Shown here: piece by piece, positions 52,821-61,807 of the stretch
Numbering within the stretch: position 1 is the first letter of the stretch
How the letters are laid out: each line of letters starts with the position of its first letter
Assembly (NCBI RefSeq): GCF_001757995.1
Contig: NZ_LXLV01000073.1
Coordinates: 124,001 to 188,000 of the forward strand
Length of the DNA stretch: 64,000 nt
DNA from: Bacillus mycoides
GTDB taxonomy: Bacteria > Bacillota > Bacilli > Bacillales > Bacillaceae_G
Reading direction: 5' to 3'
Position numbers and translations under genes: made by a program
The notes under the pieces: generated by a model
Databases searched by the model: none
Told to the model about the DNA's origin: nothing
The model's input: only the letters and a program-made list of their open reading frames with translations

Positions 52821-54266
52821 TTACTTAATTGCTTCATGAACTTTTAATTGTTTCCCTTTAATCGTTGTGTTTTTCATGATTTTTAAAACAAGTGGTCCTT
52901 TTCCGTTTAATATTTCAACGTAAGAAACATTGTCTTGTATTGTAATAATTCCTATATCTTCTGCTGTAACACCTTTAATTTTAGCAATTGTACCGACGAA
53001 ATCTACCGCCCTAATTTTCTTTTTCTTCCCGCCATTAAAGTACAATTTCATAATTCCTTTGTTTAGGTCCGCATTTTTATCTTTCTTTATAATTGGTTTA
53101 GCATGTATCTTTTCCTCAAATACTGCTTTCCCTTTCATAACTTCTTCTTTTGAAGGTGCAAGTGCCTTTGGAATTTCAAAGCCGATGTACTCCTCAATCT
53201 CTTCTAAAAATCTATTTTCATACGGTGTTATGAATGTAATAGCTTTTCCTTTATTACCAGCTCGTCCCGTTCTTCCCGTACGATGTACATAACTTTCTTT
53301 TTCTAATGGAATATCATAGTTAATAACATGTGTAATATTATCAATATCAATTCCTCTAGCCGCCACGTCTGTCGCTACTAAATAACGGAACTTTCCTTTT
53401 CTAAAATCGTCCATAACTTCAAAACGATCTTCTTGTACCATACCACCATGTATTTTGTCACAAGGATAGTTAACGCGATTTAACTGTTTAAATACGTGAT
53501 CTACATTTTCTTGTGTACGGCAAAAAATAATACAACTATCTGGATTCTCAATCGTTGTTACATCTTTAAGAAGTGAAAGCTTCTCCTCTTCTCTCGTCTC
53601 AAAAAGTGTATGTTCAATTTTATCTGTTGTAATCCCGGCAGCCTTAATTTCAATATGCGTTGGCGAATCCATATACTTACGAGATAACTTTTCAACATCT
53701 TCTGGAAGTGTTGCCGAAAATAACATTGTCATTCGTTTTGTAGGTAACTCGTCAATAATTGCCTCTACTTGATCGATAAAGCCCATATTCAGCATTTCGT
53801 CTGCTTCATCAATAACTAAATACTTCAAACACGCTAAAGAAAGAGTACCTTTTTCAATATGATCTAACACACGGCCAGGAGTCCCAACTACAATATGTGT
53901 TTTTTGCTTTAACTCTAATTTTTGACGTGCAAATGGAGATTTACCATAAACTGCAGCAGCCTTAATTCTTTTGAAGCGGCCTATATTCGTAATATCTTCT
54001 TTTACTTGCACCGCAAGCTCTCTCGTCGGTGTTAAAACTAAAGCTTGTGGCTTATTCTCTTCCCACTCCACCATTTCACAAAGTGGTATGCCAAATGAAG
54101 CGGTTTTTCCACTTCCAGTCTGTGATTTCACGACAAGGTCTTTCTTTTGCAAGGCAACTGGAATAACCTCTCCTTGCACTTCCGTTGGATGTTCATATCC
54201 TAAACCAGTAAGTGCTCTTACAATTTCTTTACTTAATGCATAATCAGCAAAACTTTTTTTACTCAT
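52821..54266 (-). CDS. dbpA: DEAD-box RNA helicase DbpA (YxiN)
   Basis: ATP-dependent helicase of 481 residues for 50S ribosome assembly. Motifs in order: [10 protein letters not shown]-motif, [10 protein letters not shown] (Walker A, about 45-54), [25 protein letters not shown] (motif II), SATLP (motif III), [25 protein letters not shown] and [10 protein letters not shown] (motif VI). The C-terminal 75 residues form the DbpA RNA-recognition domain ([20 protein letters not shown]) that in DbpA and YxiN binds hairpin 92 of 23S rRNA. AAAGAGG precedes the ATG. Monocistronic. Confidence 0.95.
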   Translation of the reverse strand: MSKKSFADYALSKEIVRALTGLGYEHPTEVQGEVIPVALQKKDLVVKSQTGSGKTASFGIPLCEMVEWEENKPQALVLTPTRELAVQVKEDITNIGRFKRIKAAAVYGKSPFARQKLELKQKTHIVVGTPGRVLDHIEKGTLSLACLKYLVIDEADEMLNMGFIDQVEAIIDELPTKRMTMLFSATLPEDVEKLSRKYMDSPTHIEIKAAGITTDKIEHTLFETREEEKLSLLKDVTTIENPDSCIIFCRTQENVDHVFKQLNRVNYPCDKIHGGMVQEDRFEVMDDFRKGKFRYLVATDVAARGIDIDNITHVINYDIPLEKESYVHRTGRTGRAGNKGKAITFITPYENRFLEEIEEYIGFEIPKALAPSKEEVMKGKAVFEEKIHAKPIIKKDKNADLNKGIMKLYFNGGKKKKIRAVDFVGTIAKIKGVTAEDIGIITIQDNVSYVEILNGKGPLVLKIMKNTTIKGKQLKVHEAIK

Positions 54267-54377
54267 ATATTAACCTCTTTTTATTCTGTATTATTTTCTT
54301 TTTTCGCTTTTCCTATCAATGAATCATCATATACGTTATTATCACCTTATTCATTATACTTGAAAGCTCACATAAAA

Positions 54378-54401
54378 AGGCGAATCATTCGTGATTCGCC
54401 T
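54378..54401 (-). terminator. Terminator after the lipoprotein gene
   Basis: AGGCGAATCA (54378-54387) with TGATTCGCCT (54392-54401), four-base loop, then TTTTT on the minus strand. Confidence 0.8.
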
Positions 54402-54472
54402 GACTAAACAAAAGGATTTTCTATTTCAAAAAATTTATAAAAATATTATTTCATTATAAAAATAAACCTCTA

Positions 54473-55468
54473 TCATTTCATATACTGTTCAACTAACTGA
54501 TAGCACCTTTCCTTCGTACTATTTACCTTCGATGAAATAATTGCTAAACCTGACAATGTTCCCTGTCCGGATTCATTCCAAGCTGCCTCTGCTTTTTGAT
54601 CTCGATACGTAATCCATTCACGTTGTTTCTCTCTTAAAGTGTTCATCTCACCCGTAGAAAGCTGCTTTTTCAAAACAGCATAAATCTCATTTAAAGCTGC
54701 ATCCCACGCTTCGTATCTTCTTCCCTCTCCTTCTTTCATTTCAGTTGTAATCCCATTCTCATATAAATAATCGAATTTCTTCAAACTCTCCTCAATACTA
54801 TTTAATTTACTAATATATTTTTCCCTTTCACCGGCAATAACTCTTTCTTTCTTAGGCTCTTCTACTTTCGGCTTCCCTTCATTTTTATTTTCTTCTTTTA
54901 CTTTTTCCTCCTTAGACTTCTCATCTTTTGTTTTATCTACATCAATTGTCCTCGGCACAATCTGTGTGATTTGTTCATTCGCATTTTGATAATATACTTT
55001 AAACTGCTCTTTTCCTTTCGTTTCCCTAATAATTACATTCAGTTGATTTTTTACATCCGCAAACTTCTGCTCGTTTTTTAACTCCTCTACTTTAGCGAGC
55101 ATTTGCTTATATTTTTCTTCCTCACCTTTTTGATTAGCTAAAACTTCTCGTTTTTCTTTTGCTTGTTTAGCTAATATAACTGGACTAACAGAACCATTTT
55201 CAATTTCCCTCAATAACGAAATTGCTCGGTCTATATTACTTTCCTGTAATGCTTCAATCATTTTATTCGTTTGATTCATCTTCAGCCTTATTTCCCGATC
55301 ATCCTTCTTTTCTTTTAATGCTAATTCAAAAGATGCGACTGCTCTATCGTATTCTTTATTTTCCAATGCTAAATCCCCTTGTTTCTTTGCCTTATCAAAG
55401 GCATCATTATTGCTACATCCGGCAACAACCAACAAAGTTATTCCTATTGTTAGTATTAACTTTTTCAT
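54473..55468 (-). CDS. Lipoprotein with TPR-like N-terminus and LprI/DUF1311-like C-terminus
   Basis: Exported lipoprotein of 331 residues. Signal peptide 1-17 ends in lipobox VAGC with C18. Residues about 22-75 contain a TPR-like helical pair (QGDLALENKEYDRAVASFELAL). Residues about 110-215 are helical and very rich in Lys and Glu (EKSKEEKVKEENKNEG), probably extended. The C-terminal domain (about 218-330) has the LprI-like pattern AWDAALNEIYAVLKKQLS then LREKQREWITYRDQKAEAA. LprI-type proteins inhibit lysozyme; here that is only suggested. The promoter region is shared with divergent guaC. Confidence 0.83.
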   Translation of the reverse strand: MKKLILTIGITLLVVAGCSNNDAFDKAKKQGDLALENKEYDRAVASFELALKEKKDDREIRLKMNQTNKMIEALQESNIDRAISLLREIENGSVSPVILAKQAKEKREVLANQKGEEEKYKQMLAKVEELKNEQKFADVKNQLNVIIRETKGKEQFKVYYQNANEQITQIVPRTIDVDKTKDEKSKEEKVKEENKNEGKPKVEEPKKERVIAGEREKYISKLNSIEESLKKFDYLYENGITTEMKEGEGRRYEAWDAALNEIYAVLKKQLSTGEMNTLREKQREWITYRDQKAEAAWNESGQGTLSGLAIISSKVNSTKERCYQLVEQYMK

Positions 55469-55555
55469 AGTATTTCCCCCAGTCCCCCTCGCTCAAAATA
55501 AGAAGCATACATACAATCTTATGCAATTATCGCAATTTTCCTTACTTTTTTTTAT

Positions 55556-55602
55556 AAACGAACGTTACGCATAAGAAATCTATTTAAATTCGTTTTTAAC
55601 GT
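55556..55602. promoter_or_regulatory. PurBox-like pair A (distal)
   Basis: AACGAACGTT with CGAA at 55559 and the inverted AAATTCGTTTT with TTCG ending at 55592: 34 bases from core start to core end, the same geometry as pair B. Each half resembles the PurR box AWWWCCGAACWWT around CGAA. Confidence 0.55.
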
Positions 55603-55651
55603 TATTTTTAAAATATATTGGCTTCTTTTTTTAAAAATGTTAAGAAAATCT

Positions 55652-55680
55652 TTGACTTCTTACTAAAAATGATATAAATT
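55652..55680 (+). promoter_or_regulatory. guaC promoter
   Basis: TTGACT (55652-55657) followed by TATAAATT (55673-55680), giving a 15-17 base spacer depending on the -10 chosen. It lies between the two PurBox-like pairs. Confidence 0.5.
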
Positions 55681-55687
55681 ATCCTAT

Positions 55688-55728
55688 GGACGAACATTTT
55701 TAATCAATAAAAATAAAATATTCGTATT
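55688..55728. promoter_or_regulatory. PurBox-like pair B (proximal)
   Basis: GGACGAACATTT with CGAAC at 55691-55695 and inverted AATATTCGTATT with TTCG ending at 55724. The spacing of 34 bases equals pair A. It would lie in the leader just downstream of the promoter. Confidence 0.6.
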
Positions 55729-55740
55729 TTAGGGGTGTAA

Positions 55741-56727
55741 ATGATGGAAAACGTATTTGACTATGAAGACATTCAATTAATTCCTGCAAAATGTATTGTA
55801 AACAGCCGATCTGAATGTGATACAACTGTCACTTTAGGAAAACATAAATTTAAATTACCTGTCGTACCTGCAAATATGCAAACGATTATAGATGAAAGAA
55901 TCGCAACTTATTTAGCTGAAAATAATTACTTCTATATCATGCATCGTTTCCAACCAGAGAAACGAATCTCATTCATTAGAGATATGCAATCACGTGGATT
56001 AATTGCTTCAATCAGCGTTGGTGTTAAAGAAGACGAATACGAATTCGTACAACAATTAGCTGCTGAGCAACTTTCACCTGAATACATTACAATCGATATC
56101 GCACATGGTCACTCTAATGCTGTGATCAACATGATTCAACATATTAAAAAACATTTACCAGAAAGCTTCGTTATCGCTGGAAACGTCGGAACTCCAGAAG
56201 CGGTAAGAGAATTAGAAAACGCTGGTGCTGATGCAACAAAAGTTGGTATTGGACCTGGTAAAGTTTGTATTACTAAAATTAAAACAGGCTTTGGAACTGG
56301 TGGTTGGCAGTTAGCTGCACTTCGCTGGTGTGCAAAAGCTGCAAGTAAGCCAATTATCGCTGACGGTGGTATCCGTACGCATGGTGATGTAGCTAAATCA
56401 ATTCGATTTGGAGCAACTATGGTTATGGTCGGTTCTCTATTCGCTGGTCATGAAGAGTCTCCAGGGGAAACAATCGAGAAAGACGGCAAACTTTATAAAG
56501 AGTACTTCGGTTCAGCTTCTGAATTCCAAAAAGGCGAGAAGAAAAACGTTGAAGGTAAGAAAATGTTCGTTGAGCATAAAGGTTCTTTAGAAGACACTTT
56601 AATCGAAATGGAACAAGATCTTCAATCTTCTATCTCTTACGCCGGTGGAACAAAGTTAGACTCAATTCGTACTGTAGATTATGTAGTCGTGAAAAACTCT
56701 ATTTTCAACGGTGATAAAGTATATTAA
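55741..56727 (+). CDS. guaC: GMP reductase
   Basis: Reduces GMP to IMP and ammonia with NADPH, linking guanine salvage back to adenine nucleotides. Product of 328 residues, TIM barrel of the IMPDH/GMPR family without CBS domains. Catalytic C176 lies in the loop [35 protein letters not shown] is the phosphate-binding site, and the C-terminal VPYRG-like flap region contains [22 protein letters not shown] precedes tandem ATG codons at 55741 and 55744. Two PurBox-like pairs lie in the upstream gap, suggesting PurR control. Confidence 0.95.
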   Translation: MMENVFDYEDIQLIPAKCIVNSRSECDTTVTLGKHKFKLPVVPANMQTIIDERIATYLAENNYFYIMHRFQPEKRISFIRDMQSRGLIASISVGVKEDEYEFVQQLAAEQLSPEYITIDIAHGHSNAVINMIQHIKKHLPESFVIAGNVGTPEAVRELENAGADATKVGIGPGKVCITKIKTGFGTGGWQLAALRWCAKAASKPIIADGGIRTHGDVAKSIRFGATMVMVGSLFAGHEESPGETIEKDGKLYKEYFGSASEFQKGEKKNVEGKKMFVEHKGSLEDTLIEMEQDLQSSISYAGGTKLDSIRTVDYVVVKNSIFNGDKVY

Positions 56728-56743
56728 TTTTTAAATTTAACTC

Positions 56744-56778
56744 GAAGGACAAGCATTTTTATGCTTGTCCTTCTTTTT
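56744..56778 (+). terminator. Terminator after guaC
   Basis: GAAGGACAAGCAT (56744-56756) with ATGCTTGTCCTTC (56761-56773), then TTTTT. Confidence 0.9.
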
Positions 56779-56865
56779 CATGTATAAAAATGTAAAATAT
56801 TTTCATTTTACTGAATTTTCTAGTATCATATTTTTAGATACTTATTAATAAGGGGGATATAACAA

Positions 56866-58683
56866 ATGAAAAATGTAATTGAGAAACGCCTTATTCGCGC
56901 GGAAGTCTCTACTGAATTGACATGGGACCTTTCTGATTTATACGAATCTGATAAAGAGTGGGAAACTGCATTACGTGTATTAACAGACGATATAAAAAAA
57001 CTTGATGCATTTAAAGGACAATTACACACTAGCCCCGCTACCTTATTAAATTGCCTACTTTTAGAAGAAGAGCTTTTAATGAAGTTAACAAAACTCGGCG
57101 CATATGCAAATTTAAAAGAATCCGCTGATCGTACAGATTCAGTTATTCAAGCGAACTCTTCCAAAATGTCCGCTTTAGGGACGAAAGTACATACCGCACT
57201 ATCCTTTATTCATAATGAAATTCTCTCCTTTGAAGAAGGAACAATTGAAAAATATTTAACTGAGGAAACAAAACTTGAGCCTTTCCGTAAATCGTTACTA
57301 GAAATACTACAAAAAAGGCAACACACGCTCTCTCCTGAAACAGAAGAAGCTCTTGCTGCACTCGGCGAAGTTCATAGTTCTCCCTACAAAATTTACGGCA
57401 TGACTAAATTAGCCGATATGGATTTCTCTTCTATACAAGATGAACAAGGAAATGATTTACCTGTATCGTTTGCATTATTTGAAAGTAACTATGAATTTTC
57501 TCCAAGCGCATATATACGCAGAAAAGCATATTCATCATTTGTTTCCACATTGAAACGATATAAAAATACAGTTGCAACAACGTATGCTACTGAAGTAAAA
57601 AAACAAGTGGCGCTTTCTCGTTTACGCAAGTACGAGTCCGTTACCCATATGCTTTTAGAACCTCAAAAAGTTCCACTTGAAATGTATAACAACCAACTAG
57701 ATATTATTTATAACGAATTAGCGCCTCATATGCGCCGTTTTGCAGATTTAAAAAAGAAAGTATTAGGGCTTGATCAAATGCTTTTCTGTGACTTACACGC
57801 ACCGTTAGATCCTGAATTTAATCCAACCATCACATACGAAGAAGCTGGTAAATTAATTCAAAAATCTTTAAAAGTATTAGGACCTGAATATAATACGATT
57901 ATTGAAACGGGCTTTAAGGAAAGATGGGTAGACCTTGCAGATAATATCGGAAAATCAACAGGTGCTTTCTGCTCTAGCCCGTATGTTTCCCATCCTTACA
58001 TTTTAATTACATGGCAAAATACGATGCGTGGATGCTTCACATTAGCTCATGAATTTGGACATGCTGGTCATTTTTATTTAGCCAATAAAAATCAGCGCAT
58101 TATGAATGTACGTCCATCTATGTATTTTGTTGAAGCACCATCAACGATGAATGAATTACTATTAGCCCAGCATTTACTAGCGACTACCGACGATAAGAGA
58201 ATGCGCAGATGGGTTATTCTGCAACTACTCGGCACATATTACCACAACTTCGTTACCCATCTACTTGAGGGAGAATATCAAAGACGAGTATATACCCTAG
58301 CAGAAGAAGGGCAAGCACTCACAGCTACAACTTTAACTGAAATAAAAACAAAGGTCCTTTCGACATTCTGGGGAGATTCGGTAGAAATTGATGAAGGCGC
58401 TGGTTTAACATGGATGCGTCAACCTCACTATTATATGGGCTTATATTCTTACACATATTCTGCGGGCTTAACTGCATCTACTACTGTAGCTCAAATGATT
58501 AAAGAAGAGGGACAACCTGCTGTTGATCGCTGGCTTGATGTACTCCGTGCAGGCGGTACAATGAAACCACTTGAATTAATGAAACACGCTGGAGTAGACA
58601 TGTCAAAACCAGATGCAATCCGTAAAGCTGTTTCTTACGTCGGTTCCTTAATTGATGAATTAGAGCGTTCTTATCAAGAATAA
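56866..58683 (+). CDS. pepF: Oligoendopeptidase F (M3 family zinc peptidase)
   Basis: Cytosolic metallopeptidase of 605 residues that cuts short peptides. N-terminal helical domain (about 15-200) with LTWDLSDLYESDKEWE, the PepF opening; peptidase domain with HEFGH at 395-399 (H395 and H399 bind zinc, E396 is catalytic) and third ligand in FVEAPSTMNE near 424. YYMGLYSYTYSAGLTASTTVA is the substrate-side loop. GGGGGAT lies before the ATG. Monocistronic with terminator. B. subtilis has related PepF and YjbG; exact orthology is not resolved. Confidence 0.94.
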   Translation: MKNVIEKRLIRAEVSTELTWDLSDLYESDKEWETALRVLTDDIKKLDAFKGQLHTSPATLLNCLLLEEELLMKLTKLGAYANLKESADRTDSVIQANSSKMSALGTKVHTALSFIHNEILSFEEGTIEKYLTEETKLEPFRKSLLEILQKRQHTLSPETEEALAALGEVHSSPYKIYGMTKLADMDFSSIQDEQGNDLPVSFALFESNYEFSPSAYIRRKAYSSFVSTLKRYKNTVATTYATEVKKQVALSRLRKYESVTHMLLEPQKVPLEMYNNQLDIIYNELAPHMRRFADLKKKVLGLDQMLFCDLHAPLDPEFNPTITYEEAGKLIQKSLKVLGPEYNTIIETGFKERWVDLADNIGKSTGAFCSSPYVSHPYILITWQNTMRGCFTLAHEFGHAGHFYLANKNQRIMNVRPSMYFVEAPSTMNELLLAQHLLATTDDKRMRRWVILQLLGTYYHNFVTHLLEGEYQRRVYTLAEEGQALTATTLTEIKTKVLSTFWGDSVEIDEGAGLTWMRQPHYYMGLYSYTYSAGLTASTTVAQMIKEEGQPAVDRWLDVLRAGGTMKPLELMKHAGVDMSKPDAIRKAVSYVGSLIDELERSYQE

Positions 58684-58684
58684 A

Positions 58685-58713
58685 AATAAGCCCTCGCTTT
58701 ATGAGGGCTTATT
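58685..58713. terminator. Bidirectional terminator between pepF and the radical SAM gene
   Basis: AATAAGCCCTC (58685-58695) with GAGGGCTTATT (58703-58713), seven-base loop. Confidence 0.88.
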
Positions 58714-58719
58714 CTATAT

Positions 58720-59598
58720 TTACTTTCCAAATCTTTTGCGGTATCCGCACTTTCTACATAGTTCTTCTACTGCGACCCTTTTTGAAAATCCATCTACAAT
58801 ATTTTTCGCTCTATCGCCTTCAATAATATTAGAGAATGAATCATTATTAATATTTCCAAGATTAATAATTCCCTCACCATCTAAACAACAAGGAATAACC
58901 GTTCCATTCGCTAAAATACCTGCTTGATTTCGAAGACCATGACAGAATCCTTTTCCATCATCCTCTTCTTCATGTAATGCCGGCCACTGGAATTCATAAT
59001 CTTGATTAATAAATACACGTTCCGCAATTTTTATACCTTTTCCTGGTGTAAGCTTCTCTTCAATTTTATAAGAAAGATCAAATTCATTTTCTATAATAGA
59101 TAATAAATCTCTATTCCGCTGAATTTCAAGATTCGTTTTATTGTCCTGAGTTAAATTCCATAATCTTAGCGAAACAATTAAATCCGATTGACTTGTCGCC
59201 TCTCTAATGAAGGAAAGTATACTCCTTACATAGCCCTCTTTATCTTGCGAACCTGGGTGTCCATCAAAACTGTGCAGTGAAAAATTCATTTGTCTTAACG
59301 CAGGCTTATTTAACAGTCTATGCCTTCTCTTATTAATTAACGTTCCGTTCGTTGTAATATTAACTTTAAACCCTTTTTCATGGCTTAAATCTAATAGTTG
59401 ATCTATTTTTGGATGGAGCAACGGCTCACCCTTCACGTGCAAATAAATGTAGTCTGTGTGAGGTTTAATTTGGTCTAATCTTTTAGCAAAATCCTCTACA
59501 GAAATGAATTGCTTCTGCCTTTCCGTCGGCGGACAAAAGCTGCACGCAAGATTACATACACTCGTAATCTCCAAGTAAAACTTCTTAAACTTCTTCAC
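58720..59598 (-). CDS. Radical SAM protein with SPASM-like C-terminus
   Basis: Iron-sulfur enzyme of 292 residues. The SAM cluster motif is CNLACSFC with C15, C19 and C22. GEPLLHP (about 57-63) is the GGE-like SAM-binding segment and ITTNGTLINKRRHRLL the next strand. The C-terminal part (about 215-292) has Cys in GFCHGLRNQAGILANGTVIPCC, a second CC, then LCRKCGYRKRFGK, which can ligate at least one further [4Fe-4S] cluster as in SPASM/twitch domains. No precursor peptide, protease or exporter gene is seen next to it, so the substrate is unknown. Start ATG at 59598 has GAGG upstream. Confidence 0.88.
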   Translation of the reverse strand: MKKFKKFYLEITSVCNLACSFCPPTERQKQFISVEDFAKRLDQIKPHTDYIYLHVKGEPLLHPKIDQLLDLSHEKGFKVNITTNGTLINKRRHRLLNKPALRQMNFSLHSFDGHPGSQDKEGYVRSILSFIREATSQSDLIVSLRLWNLTQDNKTNLEIQRNRDLLSIIENEFDLSYKIEEKLTPGKGIKIAERVFINQDYEFQWPALHEEEDDGKGFCHGLRNQAGILANGTVIPCCLDGEGIINLGNINNDSFSNIIEGDRAKNIVDGFSKRVAVEELCRKCGYRKRFGK

Positions 59599-59715
59599 CT
59601 TTAATTCCTCACTTCTCTGACTACTTATACTTTTTCCTCTTCATATTACAGCATATTTTTTTAAAAATAGAAACATACTTATTTTAGGAAATCTATATAC
59701 CATTCATTAATGTTT

Positions 59716-59753
59716 AAAAGACCATCGGTGATTTTTGTCCAATGGTCTTTTTT
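59716..59753 (-). terminator. Terminator after rlmH
   Basis: AAAAGACCAT (59716-59725) with ATGGTCTTTT (59742-59751), inner GG/CC pair; T-rich on both strands. Confidence 0.85.
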
Positions 59754-59777
59754 ACTCTTTATATACAAATGAAAAAT

Positions 59778-60257
59778 TTATTTATGATACGGTTCACCAC
59801 GATTAATACGAAATGCTCTATACACTTGCTCAAGCAATACTAATCGCATTAATTGATGTGGTAATGTCATCTTCGAGAAAGAAAGAGATTCGTTTGAGCG
59901 CTTCATTACTTCAGAACTAAGCCCCAGTGATCCACCAATTACAAATGTGATTTTGCTCTTTCCATATGTAGCAAGGCGATCTATACTTGCTGCAAACTCT
60001 TCTGATGATTTTTGTTTTCCTTCTATTGCTAATGCAATGACGTGCGTATCATCAGAAATTTTATCCAGTATACGTATGCCTTCTTTTTCTTTTACAATTA
60101 ACATTTCTGCTGCACTTAAATTTTCTGGTGCCTTTTCATCTGGCAATTCAATTACTTCTACTTTTGCGTACGAAGATAATCGTTTTAAGTATTCTGCTAT
60201 ACCTTGTTTTAAGTATTTTTCTTTTAATTTTCCGATTGAAATAATCGAGATATTCAC
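59778..60257 (-). CDS. rlmH: 23S rRNA (pseudouridine1915-N3)-methyltransferase RlmH
   Basis: SPOUT-fold methyltransferase of 159 residues that modifies pseudouridine 1915 in helix 69 of 23S rRNA on assembled 70S ribosomes. It has the family start [15 protein letters not shown], and the trefoil-knot SAM site [12 protein letters not shown] with C-terminal [20 protein letters not shown] and GEPYHK. The frame extends upstream to 60326, but AAGGTGG precedes the GTG at 60257 and the product then has exactly the family length. The upstream bases are crowded with DnaA boxes. This gene is classically near oriC in Bacillus (yydA). Confidence 0.96.
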   Translation of the reverse strand: MNISIISIGKLKEKYLKQGIAEYLKRLSSYAKVEVIELPDEKAPENLSAAEMLIVKEKEGIRILDKISDDTHVIALAIEGKQKSSEEFAASIDRLATYGKSKITFVIGGSLGLSSEVMKRSNESLSFSKMTLPHQLMRLVLLEQVYRAFRINRGEPYHK

Positions 60258-60282
60258 ATCTATTCCCCACCTTACAAACACG

Positions 60283-60452
60283 TTATCCACAGTACTTATC
60301 CACATATCCACAAATGTTACCCACATATTGTGTGAGAATCTGTGTTCGATACAACATATGTCGCCTCATTTTGACAAAATTCACATGTTTTTTTCTCTTC
60401 TTTAGAGTTATCCACATTGTTGATAACCGGTGCAACTTCACACTCATCCACA
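60283..60452 (+). promoter_or_regulatory. DnaA-box cluster at rlmH
   Basis: Three perfect TTATCCACA boxes at 60283-60291, 60296-60304 and 60408-60416. Three single-mismatch boxes: ATATCCACA 60304-60312, TTACCCACA 60317-60325 and TCATCCACA 60444-60452. All six face the same way within 170 bases. Four lie in the rlmH 5' gap or at the stop of the CxxH gene, two inside that gene. A DnaA-bound region at yydA (rlmH) is recalled for B. subtilis. Confidence 0.85.
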
Positions 60453-60502
60453 ATGATATCTAATGCTAATTCAACATGTTCTAAACAACAAGGTAAATTC
60501 AT
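60317..60502 (-). CDS. CxxH/CxxC small protein
   Basis: Protein of 61 residues of the small CxxH/CxxC family found next to rlmH in Bacillaceae. The start [18 protein letters not shown] includes C5/C6 and H9 (CxxH-type pair); [12 protein letters not shown] gives the CxxC, and a C-terminal HTIC adds another His and Cys, so it may bind zinc. GAGGTGA precedes the ATG at 60502; the GTG at 60511 lies within it. Function unknown. Two DnaA boxes are embedded in its codons. Confidence 0.85.
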   Translation of the reverse strand: MNLPCCLEHVELALDIIVDECEVAPVINNVDNSKEEKKTCEFCQNEATYVVSNTDSHTICG

Positions 60503-60529
60503 ATTCTTCACCTCACTTTTCTACAATAG

Positions 60530-60556
60530 AAAACAGGAGGTAGGCCCTCCTGTTTT
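60530..60556 (-). terminator. Terminator after htrC
   Basis: AAAACAGGAGG (60530-60540) with CCTCCTGTTTT (60546-60556), five-base loop. It overlaps the htrC stop codon; the AT-run on both sides allows action in both directions. Confidence 0.85.
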
Positions 60557-61743
60557 TAATACTTTTGAATGCCTAATTTCACCGTTGTTGTCGCTCGTTT
60601 TGTACCACGATAAAACGTAAGGGTCATTTTATCATTAATTTTTTTATTATATAAGGCCGTGCGGAACCCAATAATATCGTGCACCGCTTTTCCATCTACC
60701 GCCACAATAACATCATGTTCTCTAAGACCCGCATCCGTACCTGGAGAAGGACTTTTCACATCTAAAACACATACTCCTTCTGTTACGTTACCTGGTAATT
60801 GTAACGTTTTTGACCAATAGTAACTCGGAATCTCATTTAATGATCTTAGTTCAATCCCAACATAAGGTCTTTTTACTTTACCGTATTTCTCAAGTTCATT
60901 CATAACAGGGACGGCTCTTGTAATCGGAATAGCTAGTCCAATTCCTTCTACTTCTTTTGCTGCAATTTTCATTGAGTTAATACCAATTAATTGCCCTGCT
61001 GCATTTACAAGTGCACCACCACTATTACCTGGATTAATTGCAGCATCTGTTTGCAATACTTCTACTTGCCAATCGTAATGTCCATCTTGATCTAAATCTA
61101 CAGGAACAATACGCTCATTAGCCGAAATAATACCTTGTGTGACAGTCCCAGAAAATTGTAGCCCAAGTGGATTTCCAATCGCAATAACTGGTTCTCCTCT
61201 ACGAACGGTATTAGAGTCGCCAATTTCAATCACTTTCTTCACATGCTTCGCATCTATTTCTAGTACCGCTAAGTCTGTGACTACATCGGTTCCTAATACT
61301 TTACCTGGAATTTTCTTACCGTCACTTAAGCTCACTTCAATACGATTCGCCCCAGCAACAACGTGGTTATTCGTTACAATATACGCATGTCCATCTGTTT
61401 TCTTATAAATCACACCAGAGCCTGTACCAGCTTCCGAATCAGCCTCTGAAAAATCGTCTCGTTGAATATTAATAACACCAACAACAGCCTCTGAAGCTCG
61501 ATCAACAGCGTCTACAAAGCTAATCTGTTTAACAGGAACACTTCCAGTTTGAGCCTCAGCCATATTTTTTTCACTCGCTTCAGCTTGCGGAAGCTTACCG
61601 GCATGATTTGAAAATAAAGGGGCTCCAAATGCAAATAATGAAGCCCCTACAATTGTTCCCGCTATGCTAGAAATGACGATACCTTTATGCTTCTTTTTCC
61701 CTGCACGTTTTATACGATACTTTTCTTCATCAATAAAGGACAT
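60556..61743 (-). CDS. htrC: HtrA-like membrane-anchored serine protease (YycK/HtrC)
   Basis: Envelope quality-control protease of 395 residues. A cytosolic basic tail and one membrane helix (about 22-42) place the rest outside. Trypsin-like domain: catalytic His in YIVTNNHVVAG, Asp in TDLAVLEID, Ser in INPGNSGGALVN. A single PDZ domain follows (about 295-390) with DAGLREHDVIVAVDGKAV. It is the last gene of the wal operon neighbourhood (walR-walK-walH-walI-walJ-htrC) in Bacillus. Start ATG at 61743, 64 bases after walJ. Confidence 0.94.
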   Translation of the reverse strand: MSFIDEEKYRIKRAGKKKHKGIVISSIAGTIVGASLFAFGAPLFSNHAGKLPQAEASEKNMAEAQTGSVPVKQISFVDAVDRASEAVVGVINIQRDDFSEADSEAGTGSGVIYKKTDGHAYIVTNNHVVAGANRIEVSLSDGKKIPGKVLGTDVVTDLAVLEIDAKHVKKVIEIGDSNTVRRGEPVIAIGNPLGLQFSGTVTQGIISANERIVPVDLDQDGHYDWQVEVLQTDAAINPGNSGGALVNAAGQLIGINSMKIAAKEVEGIGLAIPITRAVPVMNELEKYGKVKRPYVGIELRSLNEIPSYYWSKTLQLPGNVTEGVCVLDVKSPSPGTDAGLREHDVIVAVDGKAVHDIIGFRTALYNKKINDKMTLTFYRGTKRATTTVKLGIQKY

Positions 61744-61807
61744 ATTTGTTCACCTATCTTCCTAAAAAACAACTATATTCACCTTTATTGTTTACTAAAA
61801 TGAAGAA

